The position numbers and the translations under genes are program-made. 64,000 bases of DNA from Chryseobacterium lathyri (GTDB taxonomy: Bacteria; Bacteroidota; Bacteroidia; Flavobacteriales; Weeksellaceae), in the NCBI RefSeq assembly GCF_003290185.1, contig NZ_QNFY01000015.1, positions 62,001 through 126,000 on the forward strand. The letters run 5' to 3'. Positions 48,861 to 56,076 of this stretch are shown in pieces; position 1 is the first letter of the stretch; every line of letters starts with the position of its first letter. The notes under the pieces are model-generated. The model was not told the origin of the DNA and did no database searches. It worked only from the letters and a program-made list of their open reading frames with translations.

Positions 48861-48925
48861 GCAGGTCTGGTTCCCTGCTCAATAAACCACCCCTTTACGA
48901 AAAAGGTTTCTACCCTGCCAATGAG
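48861..48925 (-). ncRNA. Structured region at the head of the RNA cluster
   Basis: Two stems can be drawn on the minus strand: CCTTT-TTCGTAA-AGGGG (48890-48906), which looks like an anticodon arm with loop TTCGTAA (anticodon CGT), and further on a nested hairpin GGTTT...AAACC enclosing GCAGG-GAACCAGA-CCTGC. No acceptor or T arm of tRNA type completes it. Possibly a degraded tRNA-Thr-like gene. Confidence 0.3.
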
Positions 48926-48936
48926 GTCTTCGTTTA

Positions 48937-49125
48937 TTACTTTACTTTCATGCTTGTAAATTTGCCTTGTGGCTTTTTACCGCTTTTAAATTTGTGGTGA
49001 AAATTTGTTTTTCCAGAAACTCCCTGTGTCGGTGTTTTTTTTTGATTTTCGATTGATTTACCAGATTCATAATATCTGGAAGACAATCCTTCATAAGAAG
49101 AAAATTCTGAAGTGCATGTGTTCAT
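48937..49125 (-). CDS. Small basic hypothetical protein
   Basis: 62 aa, Ser/Lys/Gly-rich and without predicted structure (SGKTNFHHKFKSGKKPQG). It starts 1 bp after the stop of the frame-shifted tail chaperone. A small nucleic-acid-binding protein is possible; not recognised. Confidence 0.45.
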   Translation of the reverse strand: MNTCTSEFSSYEGLSSRYYESGKSIENQKKTPTQGVSGKTNFHHKFKSGKKPQGKFTSMKVK

Positions 49126-49126
49126 A

Positions 49127-50022
49127 CTATGTTGTTTTTAAAGATTCGTAATATTCTTGGATAAACTCTTCATGGTCTTTTTGTTCTGAAGCCCAAAGAA
49201 GAATGTCATAAGCCTTTGTTTCCTTTATATTTTCCAAATTGGACTTTCCGTTGTTCTTGTAAAAGATTGTTCCTTTTTCAGCGACAAATGTTAAGAATGA
49301 AAGCCATCCCCATTTTTCAAAATGTGCTTCTAAATTTGGCCCGTCTCCGTCTTTTCCTCCTGCAAATACACTGAAGTTTTCAGAAACTGATCCATTGAAT
49401 TCTGCAAAAAAAAAGCTACTGCAAGAGCGATATCCATAGGAAGATTATACATCATTTCAAGTCTTTCACTTCCAGGGGAAAGCCAACTTTCGTTGAAGAC
49501 TTCACCTTCTTTTTTAAGATATATTGCAGCAAGAATTGGAATTGCATCCCATTTACCGGCTGAAAGTTCCTGCATTTGCTTAATTACCTGTTTGGAGGTA
49601 ATTAATTCATTGAATGTGATCTTGCTTTCATGACTAAGGACCGGCGTTTCAATTTTCCAAAAATCATCCATAAACAGATATTCTTCTTGCAATTGAATAT
49701 TTTCCTGTTCTTCGTACAATTGATGAAAGCATGAGAAATATAAATTCATCACATCATCAACCGACATTTCAGAATCAATTTCACTCATCGGGATCCCGGT
49801 GAAGAATGAAAGATTCATTGCAGCAACGGAAACATTCAGCAATGAAACGTCCATTTCATCAACATCCAATTCATTTCCTTCTTCATCCTTTCTGAAAACA
49901 TTTTCCTGAAGCTGAACAATCTCACTTCTGTATTGTGCATCAAATTCAATTCTTTGGCGAACTGTGACTTGATTCAGCGTTACAGGAAGTGAATAAGTTT
50001 TTCCTTTCCAATTGAAATCCAT
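49127..50022 (-). CDS. Tail assembly chaperone, long form made by -1 frameshift
   Basis: Residues 1-205 of the 230-aa chaperone followed, after a -1 shift at the T9 run (49406-49414), by 93 residues in the overlapping frame (AEFNGSVSENFSVFAGGKDG onward, ending FIQEYYESLKTT), about 298 aa in total. The shifted frame is open from the slippery run through the zero-frame stop to a TAG at 49127 and has no start codon of its own. Siphophages typically make a short and a long chaperone (lambda G and GT) by this mechanism. Confidence 0.7.
49330..50022 (-). CDS. Tail assembly chaperone, short form
   Basis: 230 aa, acidic, mostly helical. It begins MDFNWKGKTYSLPVTLNQVT, a beta hairpin start often seen in tail chaperones, and has AKSVDDVMNLYFSCFHQLYEEQENI-like helical stretches around 95-120. 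The C-terminal 25 residues after the slippery run are specific to this form. The start overlaps the stop of the 252-aa gene by one base (TAATG). Identification rests on the frameshift arrangement and on position after terminase and before the tail genes. Confidence 0.65.
   Translation of the reverse strand: MDFNWKGKTYSLPVTLNQVTVRQRIEFDAQYRSEIVQLQENVFRKDEEGNELDVDEMDVSLLNVSVAAMNLSFFTGIPMSEIDSEMSVDDVMNLYFSCFHQLYEEQENIQLQEEYLFMDDFWKIETPVLSHESKITFNELITSKQVIKQMQELSAGKWDAIPILAAIYLKKEGEVFNESWLSPGSERLEMMYNLPMDIALAVAFFLQNSMDQFLKTSVYLQEEKTETGQI
49406..49414 (-). other. Slippery run of nine T (minus strand)
   Basis: In the chaperone frame the codons are GCT TTT TTT TTG, so the mRNA contains U9 with the heptamer U UUU UUU. 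Both ribosomal -1 slippage and insertion of an extra U by RNA polymerase would lead into the same open frame. Confidence 0.75.
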
Positions 50023-50780
50023 TATTTCTTTGTGTTTTGCTTTGTTTTTTCTGCTTTAGCTGCTGCAACAATAACATCCGGGGTATTGTTTGCCGGGGCA
50101 CCTTCTGGCAGGTTCGTTGATAAAGATCCTTCATTTTGCTTCTGATCTGCTTCCAGGTCCTTATTGGCGGTGGCACCTTCTTGGATTACGTTAACCACTG
50201 CATCACCTTCAGGTTGTTTTTGATCTACAACCACCGCCGGTGCAGTATCATTTGCCGATGTATTGCCTTGAAGTTCTTTTTTCTTCTGTTCCCTTGCTGC
50301 TTCCAGGTCCTTATTGGCGGTGATCTTTGCTTTGATCACATCAATGTAAGCACCATTTATTTCGGCTTCTCGGAAGTCGTCAAGTCCGGCAAGACTGGCA
50401 ACACCACGGATTTCGATTTCTTTTAAGGAATCCAGAAGTTGAATGTTTTCACGATCAAGAAAGCCATCATGTAAGAGTTGAACGGTTTCTTTGAATGCTT
50501 CAACATCATCTGTGCTGATCACGGGCAAATCTAACTTGGTGCCAGATCTTTCACCAATAGGTTTTCCAATCACCGATTTCAACGGTTGTGGATTGAATCC
50601 ATAAGATGCAGTTTGCGGGTTTACATTCCCTGTGATGTAAGAAAGTGAGTTGATGTATTGAGTAAAAACGCTTTCGGTTCTTAAACAAAAGGTTGGATCT
50701 TGCTGATGTCTTTTAAGGATCTTGTCCTTTAATTCCTGAACATCATTGATTGTTTCTTGTATTTGTTCGGGGTTTAGCAT
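50022..50780 (-). CDS. Hypothetical protein with repeated low-complexity C-terminus
   Basis: 252 aa from the ATG at 50780 (MLNPEQIQETIND); the open frame above it would overlap palindrome site 5. The N-terminal two thirds are ordinary alpha-helical sequence. The C-terminal 90 residues (Ala/Asn/Lys/Glu-rich) contain two copies of TANKDLEA 50 residues apart, encoded by a perfect 24-bp direct repeat at 50149 and 50299. The gene is the first of its unit after terminase. Not recognised. Confidence 0.6.
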   Translation of the reverse strand: MLNPEQIQETINDVQELKDKILKRHQQDPTFCLRTESVFTQYINSLSYITGNVNPQTASYGFNPQPLKSVIGKPIGERSGTKLDLPVISTDDVEAFKETVQLLHDGFLDRENIQLLDSLKEIEIRGVASLAGLDDFREAEINGAYIDVIKAKITANKDLEAAREQKKKELQGNTSANDTAPAVVVDQKQPEGDAVVNVIQEGATANKDLEADQKQNEGSLSTNLPEGAPANNTPDVIVAAAKAEKTKQNTKK

Positions 50781-50828
50781 GACTAATTGTTTAATAGGTT
50801 GATTTAAAGTGTAAATATATAAAAAAAT

Positions 50829-50847
50829 ATATAACAATGTTACATAT
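50829..50847 (-). promoter_or_regulatory. Palindrome site 5
   Basis: Minus strand ATATGTAACATTGTTATAT, the prophage palindrome with one substituted position, 49 bp upstream of the 252-aa gene and 3 bp before the last base of the terminase gene. Confidence 0.7.
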
Positions 50848-50849
50848 TT

Positions 50850-52433
50850 TTATCTTAAAAAATCCAACAGTTCAAGACCGTTGTCATAATCTCTTAATGA
50901 ATGAGATGTTACTTTTGATGTTTGATTAACCTTGAATTCAAACCATTCACGCATCATAAAGCAATCCATCACATCGGGGGATTGGCCGTTCAGGAAATTT
51001 TTCATTTCTTCTTTTTTGATAACACACAATTTTCCATCTTTGTCAATGCTACCTCGTTTTATCGCCTTTCTTTCAAACAGCATCCGTTCTTTCAAAGTCA
51101 TTTTATCATCATAACGCTTATTTGCTGCATAAGGCGTGATGTAATATTCGCCCCTTGTAACAGCATCCCCAGATTTAAAGAAACATTGAGATTTTAAATT
51201 CTTGTAACTTTCTGGTTTTCCTGTTTCATCATTTGGTAATGGTGTAGCACCATTATTGAATTCACGGGCACCTTCAATGAAACCATCAACGAATTGACCG
51301 ACCCCATCATTGTCAAATACAATGCTAGAGTGAGGAACAGCATGAGCGAAGGCATTATCTTTTATCAAATTAATAACTTGGGGACCGCTTGATTTATCCA
51401 TAACATGGAAGTCTTCAAGTCTTTTCCCGGACCAAACATAGACAATGAATTTATCAGATCCTTTCATTGCAATATCCGTTGTGATATAATTTTCACCTTT
51501 TGGAACATAACTGTTGGTGAACATATCATTGAACTTTTTTGAATCATAGATATCATCACCCTTCAATGAAATCTTCCAATTCCCACCAAGAAGCCTTAAT
51601 TTTTCATTTTCATCAAGTGCGTTCAAGTTTCCCAGGTAGGCGGGATTCACCTTCAATAGTTCAACATTTTCATAGATCGAACCACCAACGAAGGTGAATG
51701 ATTTAATAAGGTCTTTAACCGTGATTAAACCCTTTGATCGAGCAATTATTTCATCAATGGAATCTTTACATTTATAATAAACATCTTGTGCAGAATCACC
51801 CCAGATGAGGTTTCCGTTTTCCCTGGTGAAATAACGCAGCATTCCTTGGCGGTCCGGAACGGGATAACCGTAATTTGGTGATTTTTCGTCTTGCTCAATC
51901 CACCAATCCACAAGTTCAGCCAACCAACTATCCGGATCCGGGTTGCATGTTGCACGAACATAGGGATCAACACCACACATAGAACGGTTCCTTGAAAGCA
52001 TGTAGAAAAACATTGATGATGAAAAATGTGTTAACTCATCAAAAAGAATTAAGGGTATTTCTGCACCTTGCCAATCGTACTTGTTTTTCTCGTACTCCAT
52101 GTGGGACATCTTAAATTTTGCACCTGATTGGAAGAACCATTCTAATGTTGATTCACGTGGTTCACTTCCTAGAATGGATTTGTACATATTTTGCGATGCA
52201 TCCCATAAACCACCTTCTGCCTTAATCATTGGTGAGGTCCTACGAAAGAAGACAGAACCGAAATTTGGATTGTTGATGTGTCGTAACGGTTCCAGCAACA
52301 AACATGTTGTTTTACCTACACCGGCAGCACCCCCACCAACAAGAATGTCGGCAGGGGAGGAAAGGGCCTTCATCTGATACCCTTCTTGTGGTCTTATGAT
52401 TTTAATATTACTCACTAATCTGCAATTCTTCAC
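50850..52433 (-). CDS. terL: Terminase large subunit
   Basis: ATPase-nuclease that packages phage DNA, 527 aa. Walker A is GGAAGVGKTT (34-43), Walker B IPLILFDE with D132 and E133, the coupling motif ATCNPDPDSW is at 161-170, and the nuclease acidic residues are D320 (YITTDIAMKGSD), D374 (VFDNDGVGQ) and a further Asp near the end (SPDVMDCFMM). The ATG at 52433 overlaps the upstream gene by 26 bp; a GTG at 52415 (overlap 8 bp) is the alternative start. Confidence 0.95.
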   Translation of the reverse strand: MKNCRLVSNIKIIRPQEGYQMKALSSPADILVGGGAAGVGKTTCLLLEPLRHINNPNFGSVFFRRTSPMIKAEGGLWDASQNMYKSILGSEPRESTLEWFFQSGAKFKMSHMEYEKNKYDWQGAEIPLILFDELTHFSSSMFFYMLSRNRSMCGVDPYVRATCNPDPDSWLAELVDWWIEQDEKSPNYGYPVPDRQGMLRYFTRENGNLIWGDSAQDVYYKCKDSIDEIIARSKGLITVKDLIKSFTFVGGSIYENVELLKVNPAYLGNLNALDENEKLRLLGGNWKISLKGDDIYDSKKFNDMFTNSYVPKGENYITTDIAMKGSDKFIVYVWSGKRLEDFHVMDKSSGPQVINLIKDNAFAHAVPHSSIVFDNDGVGQFVDGFIEGAREFNNGATPLPNDETGKPESYKNLKSQCFFKSGDAVTRGEYYITPYAANKRYDDKMTLKERMLFERKAIKRGSIDKDGKLCVIKKEEMKNFLNGQSPDVMDCFMMREWFEFKVNQTSKVTSHSLRDYDNGLELLDFLR

Positions 52434-52800
52434 CGGTCAAGTCAAAAAATAAATTTTGCACCTGGTGAACAAACCTTAATTCTTTACCAATAGTTGATTG
52501 ATCGCCGTCAATTAAAAAGATTCCGTTTTCATTCAATTCAAATTTGGCATATCCAAGTTCGGAAGGGATTTTTAATTTTGGCTTTTCAAACTCATCAAAT
52601 TCAAAATTCATTTTCTTTAACCAAAATTCAGTGATTTTCAAAGGTGATAGTTCATCAATATTAAAATCCACTTCACCTTTCCCTCTGTCTGCAGTTACAT
52701 TGTATTTTGAAATCTTTTTTATTTTAAATACGCTGCCATTGTGTGTGACTAAATTTTCAATTCGTAAATGCTTACCGTCTATGAAATAGTAATCTGCCAT
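52408..52800 (-). CDS. Hypothetical protein between exonuclease and terminase
   Basis: 130 aa from the ATG at 52800 (MADYYFIDGKHLRIENLV); the open frame continues up to 52953 but that part is antisense-like to no gene and overlaps the exonuclease in another frame. Beta-rich, with GIFLIDGDQSTIGKELRFVHQVQNLFF near the end. It is 1 bp after the exonuclease. Similar small genes of the pattern 'hl.ienyV..dg..fkI..i....v' are frequent in Bacteroidetes phages; function unknown. Confidence 0.6.
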   Translation of the reverse strand: MADYYFIDGKHLRIENLVTHNGSVFKIKKISKYNVTADRGKGEVDFNIDELSPLKITEFWLKKMNFEFDEFEKPKLKIPSELGYAKFELNENGIFLIDGDQSTIGKELRFVHQVQNLFFDLTGEELQISE

Positions 52801-52801
52801 G

Positions 52802-53359
52802 TCATTCAATTGTAAATTTTCCCATTTTAAATAGTTCATACACAATTGCAGCTTCGTGAAATGCATCATCGGCCCCACGGTGCGATTCAATGTACCCGGT
52901 CTTTCCAAAGAAGAATTCAAAGGCTTCTTCAACCTTTGGCCATTTATAACCAAAACCGCCTGATTTCGGGATCTTACAAATGTTGGTTGATATCTTCATG
53001 GGACATGCCAATTTTTTAGGAAAGACAAATCCCCGGTTTTCCATGAATCCAAAGTCAAACACATTATTGAAAGCTGTGGATCCGTGTTGGTAAGAATGCA
53101 AGATTTCTTGAATTTGTGGTTTCAGCACATCCAATGATTTAGAAGTTCTTACAGCTTCAACAGTAAGATCAGAGTTTTTTATAATCCAGGAATTTTCAAC
53201 CTCATCTTTAGTGATTCCCTTTTCGTGTGTAACCTCATCGAAAATGATTTTTCTTTCACCATTGGCAAGGTCAAGTTCTACAATTCCGACTTCAACAATT
53301 TTTCCACCTGCTTGAAGAAATCCTGTTGTTTCAATGTCAATGATCAATATTTTTTCCAT
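52802..53359 (-). CDS. DEDDh 3'-5' exonuclease (DnaQ/ExoX-like)
   Basis: 185 aa. ExoI motif LIIDIETTGF with D7 and E9, a central ExoII region (GSTAFNNVFDFGFME), and ExoIII HRGADDAFHEA with the histidine and aspartate of the DEDDh family. Probably trims DNA or RNA 3' ends. Its place between the two terminase genes is unusual; homing or insertion between terS and terL is possible. Confidence 0.85.
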   Translation of the reverse strand: MEKILIIDIETTGFLQAGGKIVEVGIVELDLANGERKIIFDEVTHEKGITKDEVENSWIIKNSDLTVEAVRTSKSLDVLKPQIQEILHSYQHGSTAFNNVFDFGFMENRGFVFPKKLACPMKISTNICKIPKSGGFGYKWPKVEEAFEFFFGKTGYIESHRGADDAFHEAAIVYELFKMGKFTIE

Positions 53360-53374
53360 TTATATATATTTTTT

Positions 53375-53893
53375 TTAACGTTTATTATCTGGTAACTGAA
53401 AAATAGAAACTTGTGCTTCAGATTTCTTTTGTGCGTTATCCTTGCTATAAAAACCTAACATACGGTTTATGGTGTCAATGGCTTTTAATTTGTCATAGGA
53501 TTCTATCTTCTTGATTGATGATTCAACAAGCGTTTCCCCTCGTAATTCAATCTTTTCGGACTGAACTGTTACGGATTTGATTGAAGCGGAAACATCGTTT
53601 TTTAGATCGGCAATGTTGATCAGCCTGCCAAGATCATCAAAATAATTCTTAACGTCTCCAAATGCAACCTTAACGAGTTCTTGAAGGATCATTGTTTGGG
53701 TGATGTCAAGTTCTTCAGACTTTTTTTCCTGAAGTTCTGATATGTAATTTTGAATGTCAGGTTTTGACAGGTTTTCAGATCCGGTTTGCCTTGCTGTTTT
53801 TTCGCTGTAACCCGCACGAATACAAGCCTGTGTTGCATTTAGATCAATCAGGTATTCTTCACAAAATTTTATCTGTTTTTCAGTCAGTTTCAT
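53375..53893 (-). CDS. terS: Terminase small subunit
   Basis: 172 aa. The N-terminal LTEKQIKFCEEYLIDLNATQ and RAGYSEKTARQTGSENLSKP (residues 3-43) form the DNA-binding helix-turn-helix of the terminase_2 family PF03592, followed by a helical oligomerisation region (ITQTMILQELVKVAFGD) and a C-terminal tail. It recognises the packaging site for TerL. A 109-bp gap upstream contains only two tiny frames (14 and 17 codons) and no supported gene. Confidence 0.88.
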   Translation of the reverse strand: MKLTEKQIKFCEEYLIDLNATQACIRAGYSEKTARQTGSENLSKPDIQNYISELQEKKSEELDITQTMILQELVKVAFGDVKNYFDDLGRLINIADLKNDVSASIKSVTVQSEKIELRGETLVESSIKKIESYDKLKAIDTINRMLGFYSKDNAQKKSEAQVSIFQLPDNKR

Positions 53894-54002
53894 TTAATTT
53901 TCTAATAAATTTTACAAATCATCGTAATTATACCCCAATGATTTAATTTTTTCCTTCAACTCCATTCTTCACATTTCGGGCAAGGCACTGGCATTTCCAT
54001 AA

Positions 54003-54449
54003 TTAGTAAATTGGTGGTTTAGGCTTTTCTACTGGTTTGTAGTGAGTTAATTCAGCATTTGAATCTTTATAGAATCTGTATGATGCTGCCAAATCCATTG
54101 CTGAAGTAGATCTATTTGAAAAATTTCCCATCTGGCAATAAAAGTAATTTACATTAGTATCAGTAGGCAAGTTATCTTCACTTTCAATCTTTATCCAGCC
54201 ATTGTTGTTTTCAATATTTTCTAATGAAATGGGTATCCAAAAATGTTTATTTTGATGTGGATCATACCATGTCTTTGCAAAATTATCCTCTTGGTAAATT
54301 CCCATTTCGTTTAAAGACGGATGATTATTTATCTGTTTCCATCCTGAATATTCTACACCACAACAGCTGCCATCCTCCATATTAACGAAATCCTTTACGG
54401 CTTCCCAATGCTTGCCATAAGCTTTTTGTATTATTTCCTGTTTTGTCAT
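54003..54449 (-). CDS. Hypothetical protein with DUF551-like end
   Basis: 148 aa. The section NGWIKIESEDNLPTDTNVNYFYC (about 83-105) resembles the DUF551 pattern 'Wi.v.d.LP.....V.....'. The N-terminal half has CCGVEYSGWKQI. Such genes are common phage accessory genes of unknown function. It overlaps the upstream gene by 4 bp. Confidence 0.6.
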   Translation of the reverse strand: MTKQEIIQKAYGKHWEAVKDFVNMEDGSCCGVEYSGWKQINNHPSLNEMGIYQEDNFAKTWYDPHQNKHFWIPISLENIENNNGWIKIESEDNLPTDTNVNYFYCQMGNFSNRSTSAMDLAASYRFYKDSNAELTHYKPVEKPKPPIY

Positions 54450-54943
54450 ATTCCAATCTTTTTTAAGGCCCTTGGTGATAAGTAGAATTTGATATCCGGA
54501 TCATTTGCGATGTCTTCAATCGTTTTGTAAGTGGATGTTTTCCACAAAAGATTTCCGGTTTCTAAAGAAATCATGAATTGTCTGTCATTCAGGAAAACAA
54601 CATCATCAGCAATTTCATAATCATCTACCAGGAAGAAACAATTGTCTTTTGCTTTGATGTACTGATGTAATTCTTCAGCATCGAAATCAACATCTAGTTT
54701 ACCAAAACTGTCCCTTTCTTGTCTCATTTCCGGTTTTTCCAGGGGTTTTCCATTTAAGTCAGACGGAACAAACATCCAAACCTTGTTTTCATTTTTTAAG
54801 AATTTAGCATAATTTGGTGTTTCGGTGATAAATTGAAGAACCGTGTATTTCGGTTCTCCAACTTTATCTTGAATTTTTGTGTACATTTTTTCGCTTTGCA
54901 TCAGTACAAAGTCAGTCATTGGCATTAATTCCAGATTTTCCAT
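54446..54943 (-). CDS. Hypothetical protein
   Basis: 165 aa, soluble alpha-beta, with acidic middle (FGKLDVDFDAEELHQYIKAK) and CFFLVDDYEIADDVVFLNDR. It is 7 bp after the 129-aa gene and overlaps the 148-aa gene. Not recognised. Confidence 0.55.
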   Translation of the reverse strand: MENLELMPMTDFVLMQSEKMYTKIQDKVGEPKYTVLQFITETPNYAKFLKNENKVWMFVPSDLNGKPLEKPEMRQERDSFGKLDVDFDAEELHQYIKAKDNCFFLVDDYEIADDVVFLNDRQFMISLETGNLLWKTSTYKTIEDIANDPDIKFYLSPRALKKIGI

Positions 54944-54950
54944 TTGATAT

Positions 54951-55340
54951 TTAATTTATTTGTTGTTGTGGGATATTCCAATTTGAAACGTCAAAGATTT
55001 TTTCAAATTCGGACTTTAGTGGCTCAGAAAGTTCAACCTTCAAGTGGTGGATTTTATTCCAACAAATTGTTGCTTCTGTCAGTTCTATATTGCGATGTAC
55101 CTGAAAATCAAATTCAGATCTTCCAGAAAGGAAATATTGAATTAGCCTTTTAACAGCATCGTTTGGGCTCATTATCCCACCTGCTGTTGTTGTTATAGCG
55201 TATGTCGCAACAGTAATTCCATTTTCTGCATAAAAATCAATTTTTGAATTCAATACAGCATCATAGCATTTGAATATCCCGTCAAATGTTCCGGGCATAA
55301 TTTCAAGGCTAACAATCTTTAAAATATTATGTGTTTCCAT
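54951..55340 (-). CDS. Hypothetical protein, first gene of the terminase unit
   Basis: 129 aa, soluble, with GTFDGIFKCYDAVLNSKIDFYA and a glutamine-rich end. It starts 15 bp downstream of a TAAATTTG box and 29 bp downstream of palindrome site 6. Not recognised. Confidence 0.55.
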   Translation of the reverse strand: METHNILKIVSLEIMPGTFDGIFKCYDAVLNSKIDFYAENGITVATYAITTTAGGIMSPNDAVKRLIQYFLSGRSEFDFQVHRNIELTEATICWNKIHHLKVELSEPLKSEFEKIFDVSNWNIPQQQIN

Positions 55341-55354
55341 AGCGGGAATAATTA

Positions 55355-55387
55355 CAAATTTACAAATTTATGTAACAATATTACATA
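55355..55387 (-). promoter_or_regulatory. Promoter boxes and palindrome site 6
   Basis: The palindrome TATGTAA-CAATA-TTACATA (55369-55387, perfect 7-bp arms) directly borders two tandem TAAATTTG boxes on the minus strand (55363-55370 and 55355-55362). A protein bound here would touch polymerase at the terminase-unit promoter. Confidence 0.75.
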
Positions 55388-55405
55388 TTTTAATTCCGAA
55401 AGATT

Positions 55406-55714
55406 TTATTTTAAAACCTTTTGAAACAATTCTTTGTAGTGTTGAATCTCCCTTTCTTCAGAACAACATTGAATGAATTCTTCCATGGCTTCTTTCATTT
55501 CCTGTTCCTTGTTCCGAGACAATAGGTTGAAGAATTTCAAAGCAAGACTGTCATAATCCCTTCGTAGTTGGTTGATAAATTGTTCCTGCTTGTCAATCAA
55601 TTCAAGATATTTTATTCCGGATAAAGATTTTTCACTTGAATTAATGTAAGTACATAGATACAGCAGGAAAAATAAAGCTGAAGTTGCTGTTAAGGTAATT
55701 TCTAATGTTGTCAT
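55406..55714 (-). CDS. Membrane-anchored coiled-coil protein
   Basis: 102 aa from the ATG at 55714 (MTTLEITLTATSALFFLLYLC), which is just behind the stop of the MazG-like gene; the open frame above would overlap it. One N-terminal membrane helix (about 6-24) is followed by a long charged helix (YLELIDKQEQFINQLRRDYD to the end). The layout resembles phage Rz/spanin-like or small accessory membrane proteins, but it is far from the lysis genes. Not recognised. Confidence 0.55.
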   Translation of the reverse strand: MTTLEITLTATSALFFLLYLCTYINSSEKSLSGIKYLELIDKQEQFINQLRRDYDSLALKFFNLLSRNKEQEMKEAMEEFIQCCSEEREIQHYKELFQKVLK

Positions 55715-55715
55715 A

Positions 55716-56036
55716 CTATTCGGTAAATGTGTTATTTTCAACTCTTTTTTTTAGGCGGTTTACTTTGTACCTCTTTTGTTCTTCAACCATAGGATCAATG
55801 GAAGGAAACATAAATTTCATTTGCTCAATCATTATTTCAACATCTGCCATTTCTGAAGCTAAATTCTTAAAGGTTTCCGCCGTGTCCTTTCTCATAAATT
55901 TTCTTGCTGATAGTGCTAATTTTAAAGCAGATTGTGCAAGTTCCGTTGCTTCCTCCTGAAGCATTTCCATTTGGGCTACATGTCCCCATTTATCAATTGC
56001 CATTTGATAAACTTCTTGTCTGTTTTCTAAGTCCAT
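55716..56036 (-). CDS. MazG-like nucleotide pyrophosphohydrolase
   Basis: 106 aa, all-alpha. The metal-binding pattern is visible: E28, E29 and E32 in MLQEEATELAQ, and E62 with D65 in SEMADVEIMIEQ. Phage MazG-like enzymes hydrolyse nucleoside triphosphates and may modulate host (p)ppGpp or dNTP pools. It is 40 bp downstream of the DUF2786 gene. Confidence 0.75.
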   Translation of the reverse strand: MDLENRQEVYQMAIDKWGHVAQMEMLQEEATELAQSALKLALSARKFMRKDTAETFKNLASEMADVEIMIEQMKFMFPSIDPMVEEQKRYKVNRLKKRVENNTFTE

Positions 56037-56076
56037 AAAATTATATTTTGATTCGTTAATATTTTTGCGGTTTCCC

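Noticed and set aside
53894..54002. Tiny frames upstream of terS (14 and 17 codons), one with CPKC
   Set aside because: Too short to support as genes; they may be remnants.
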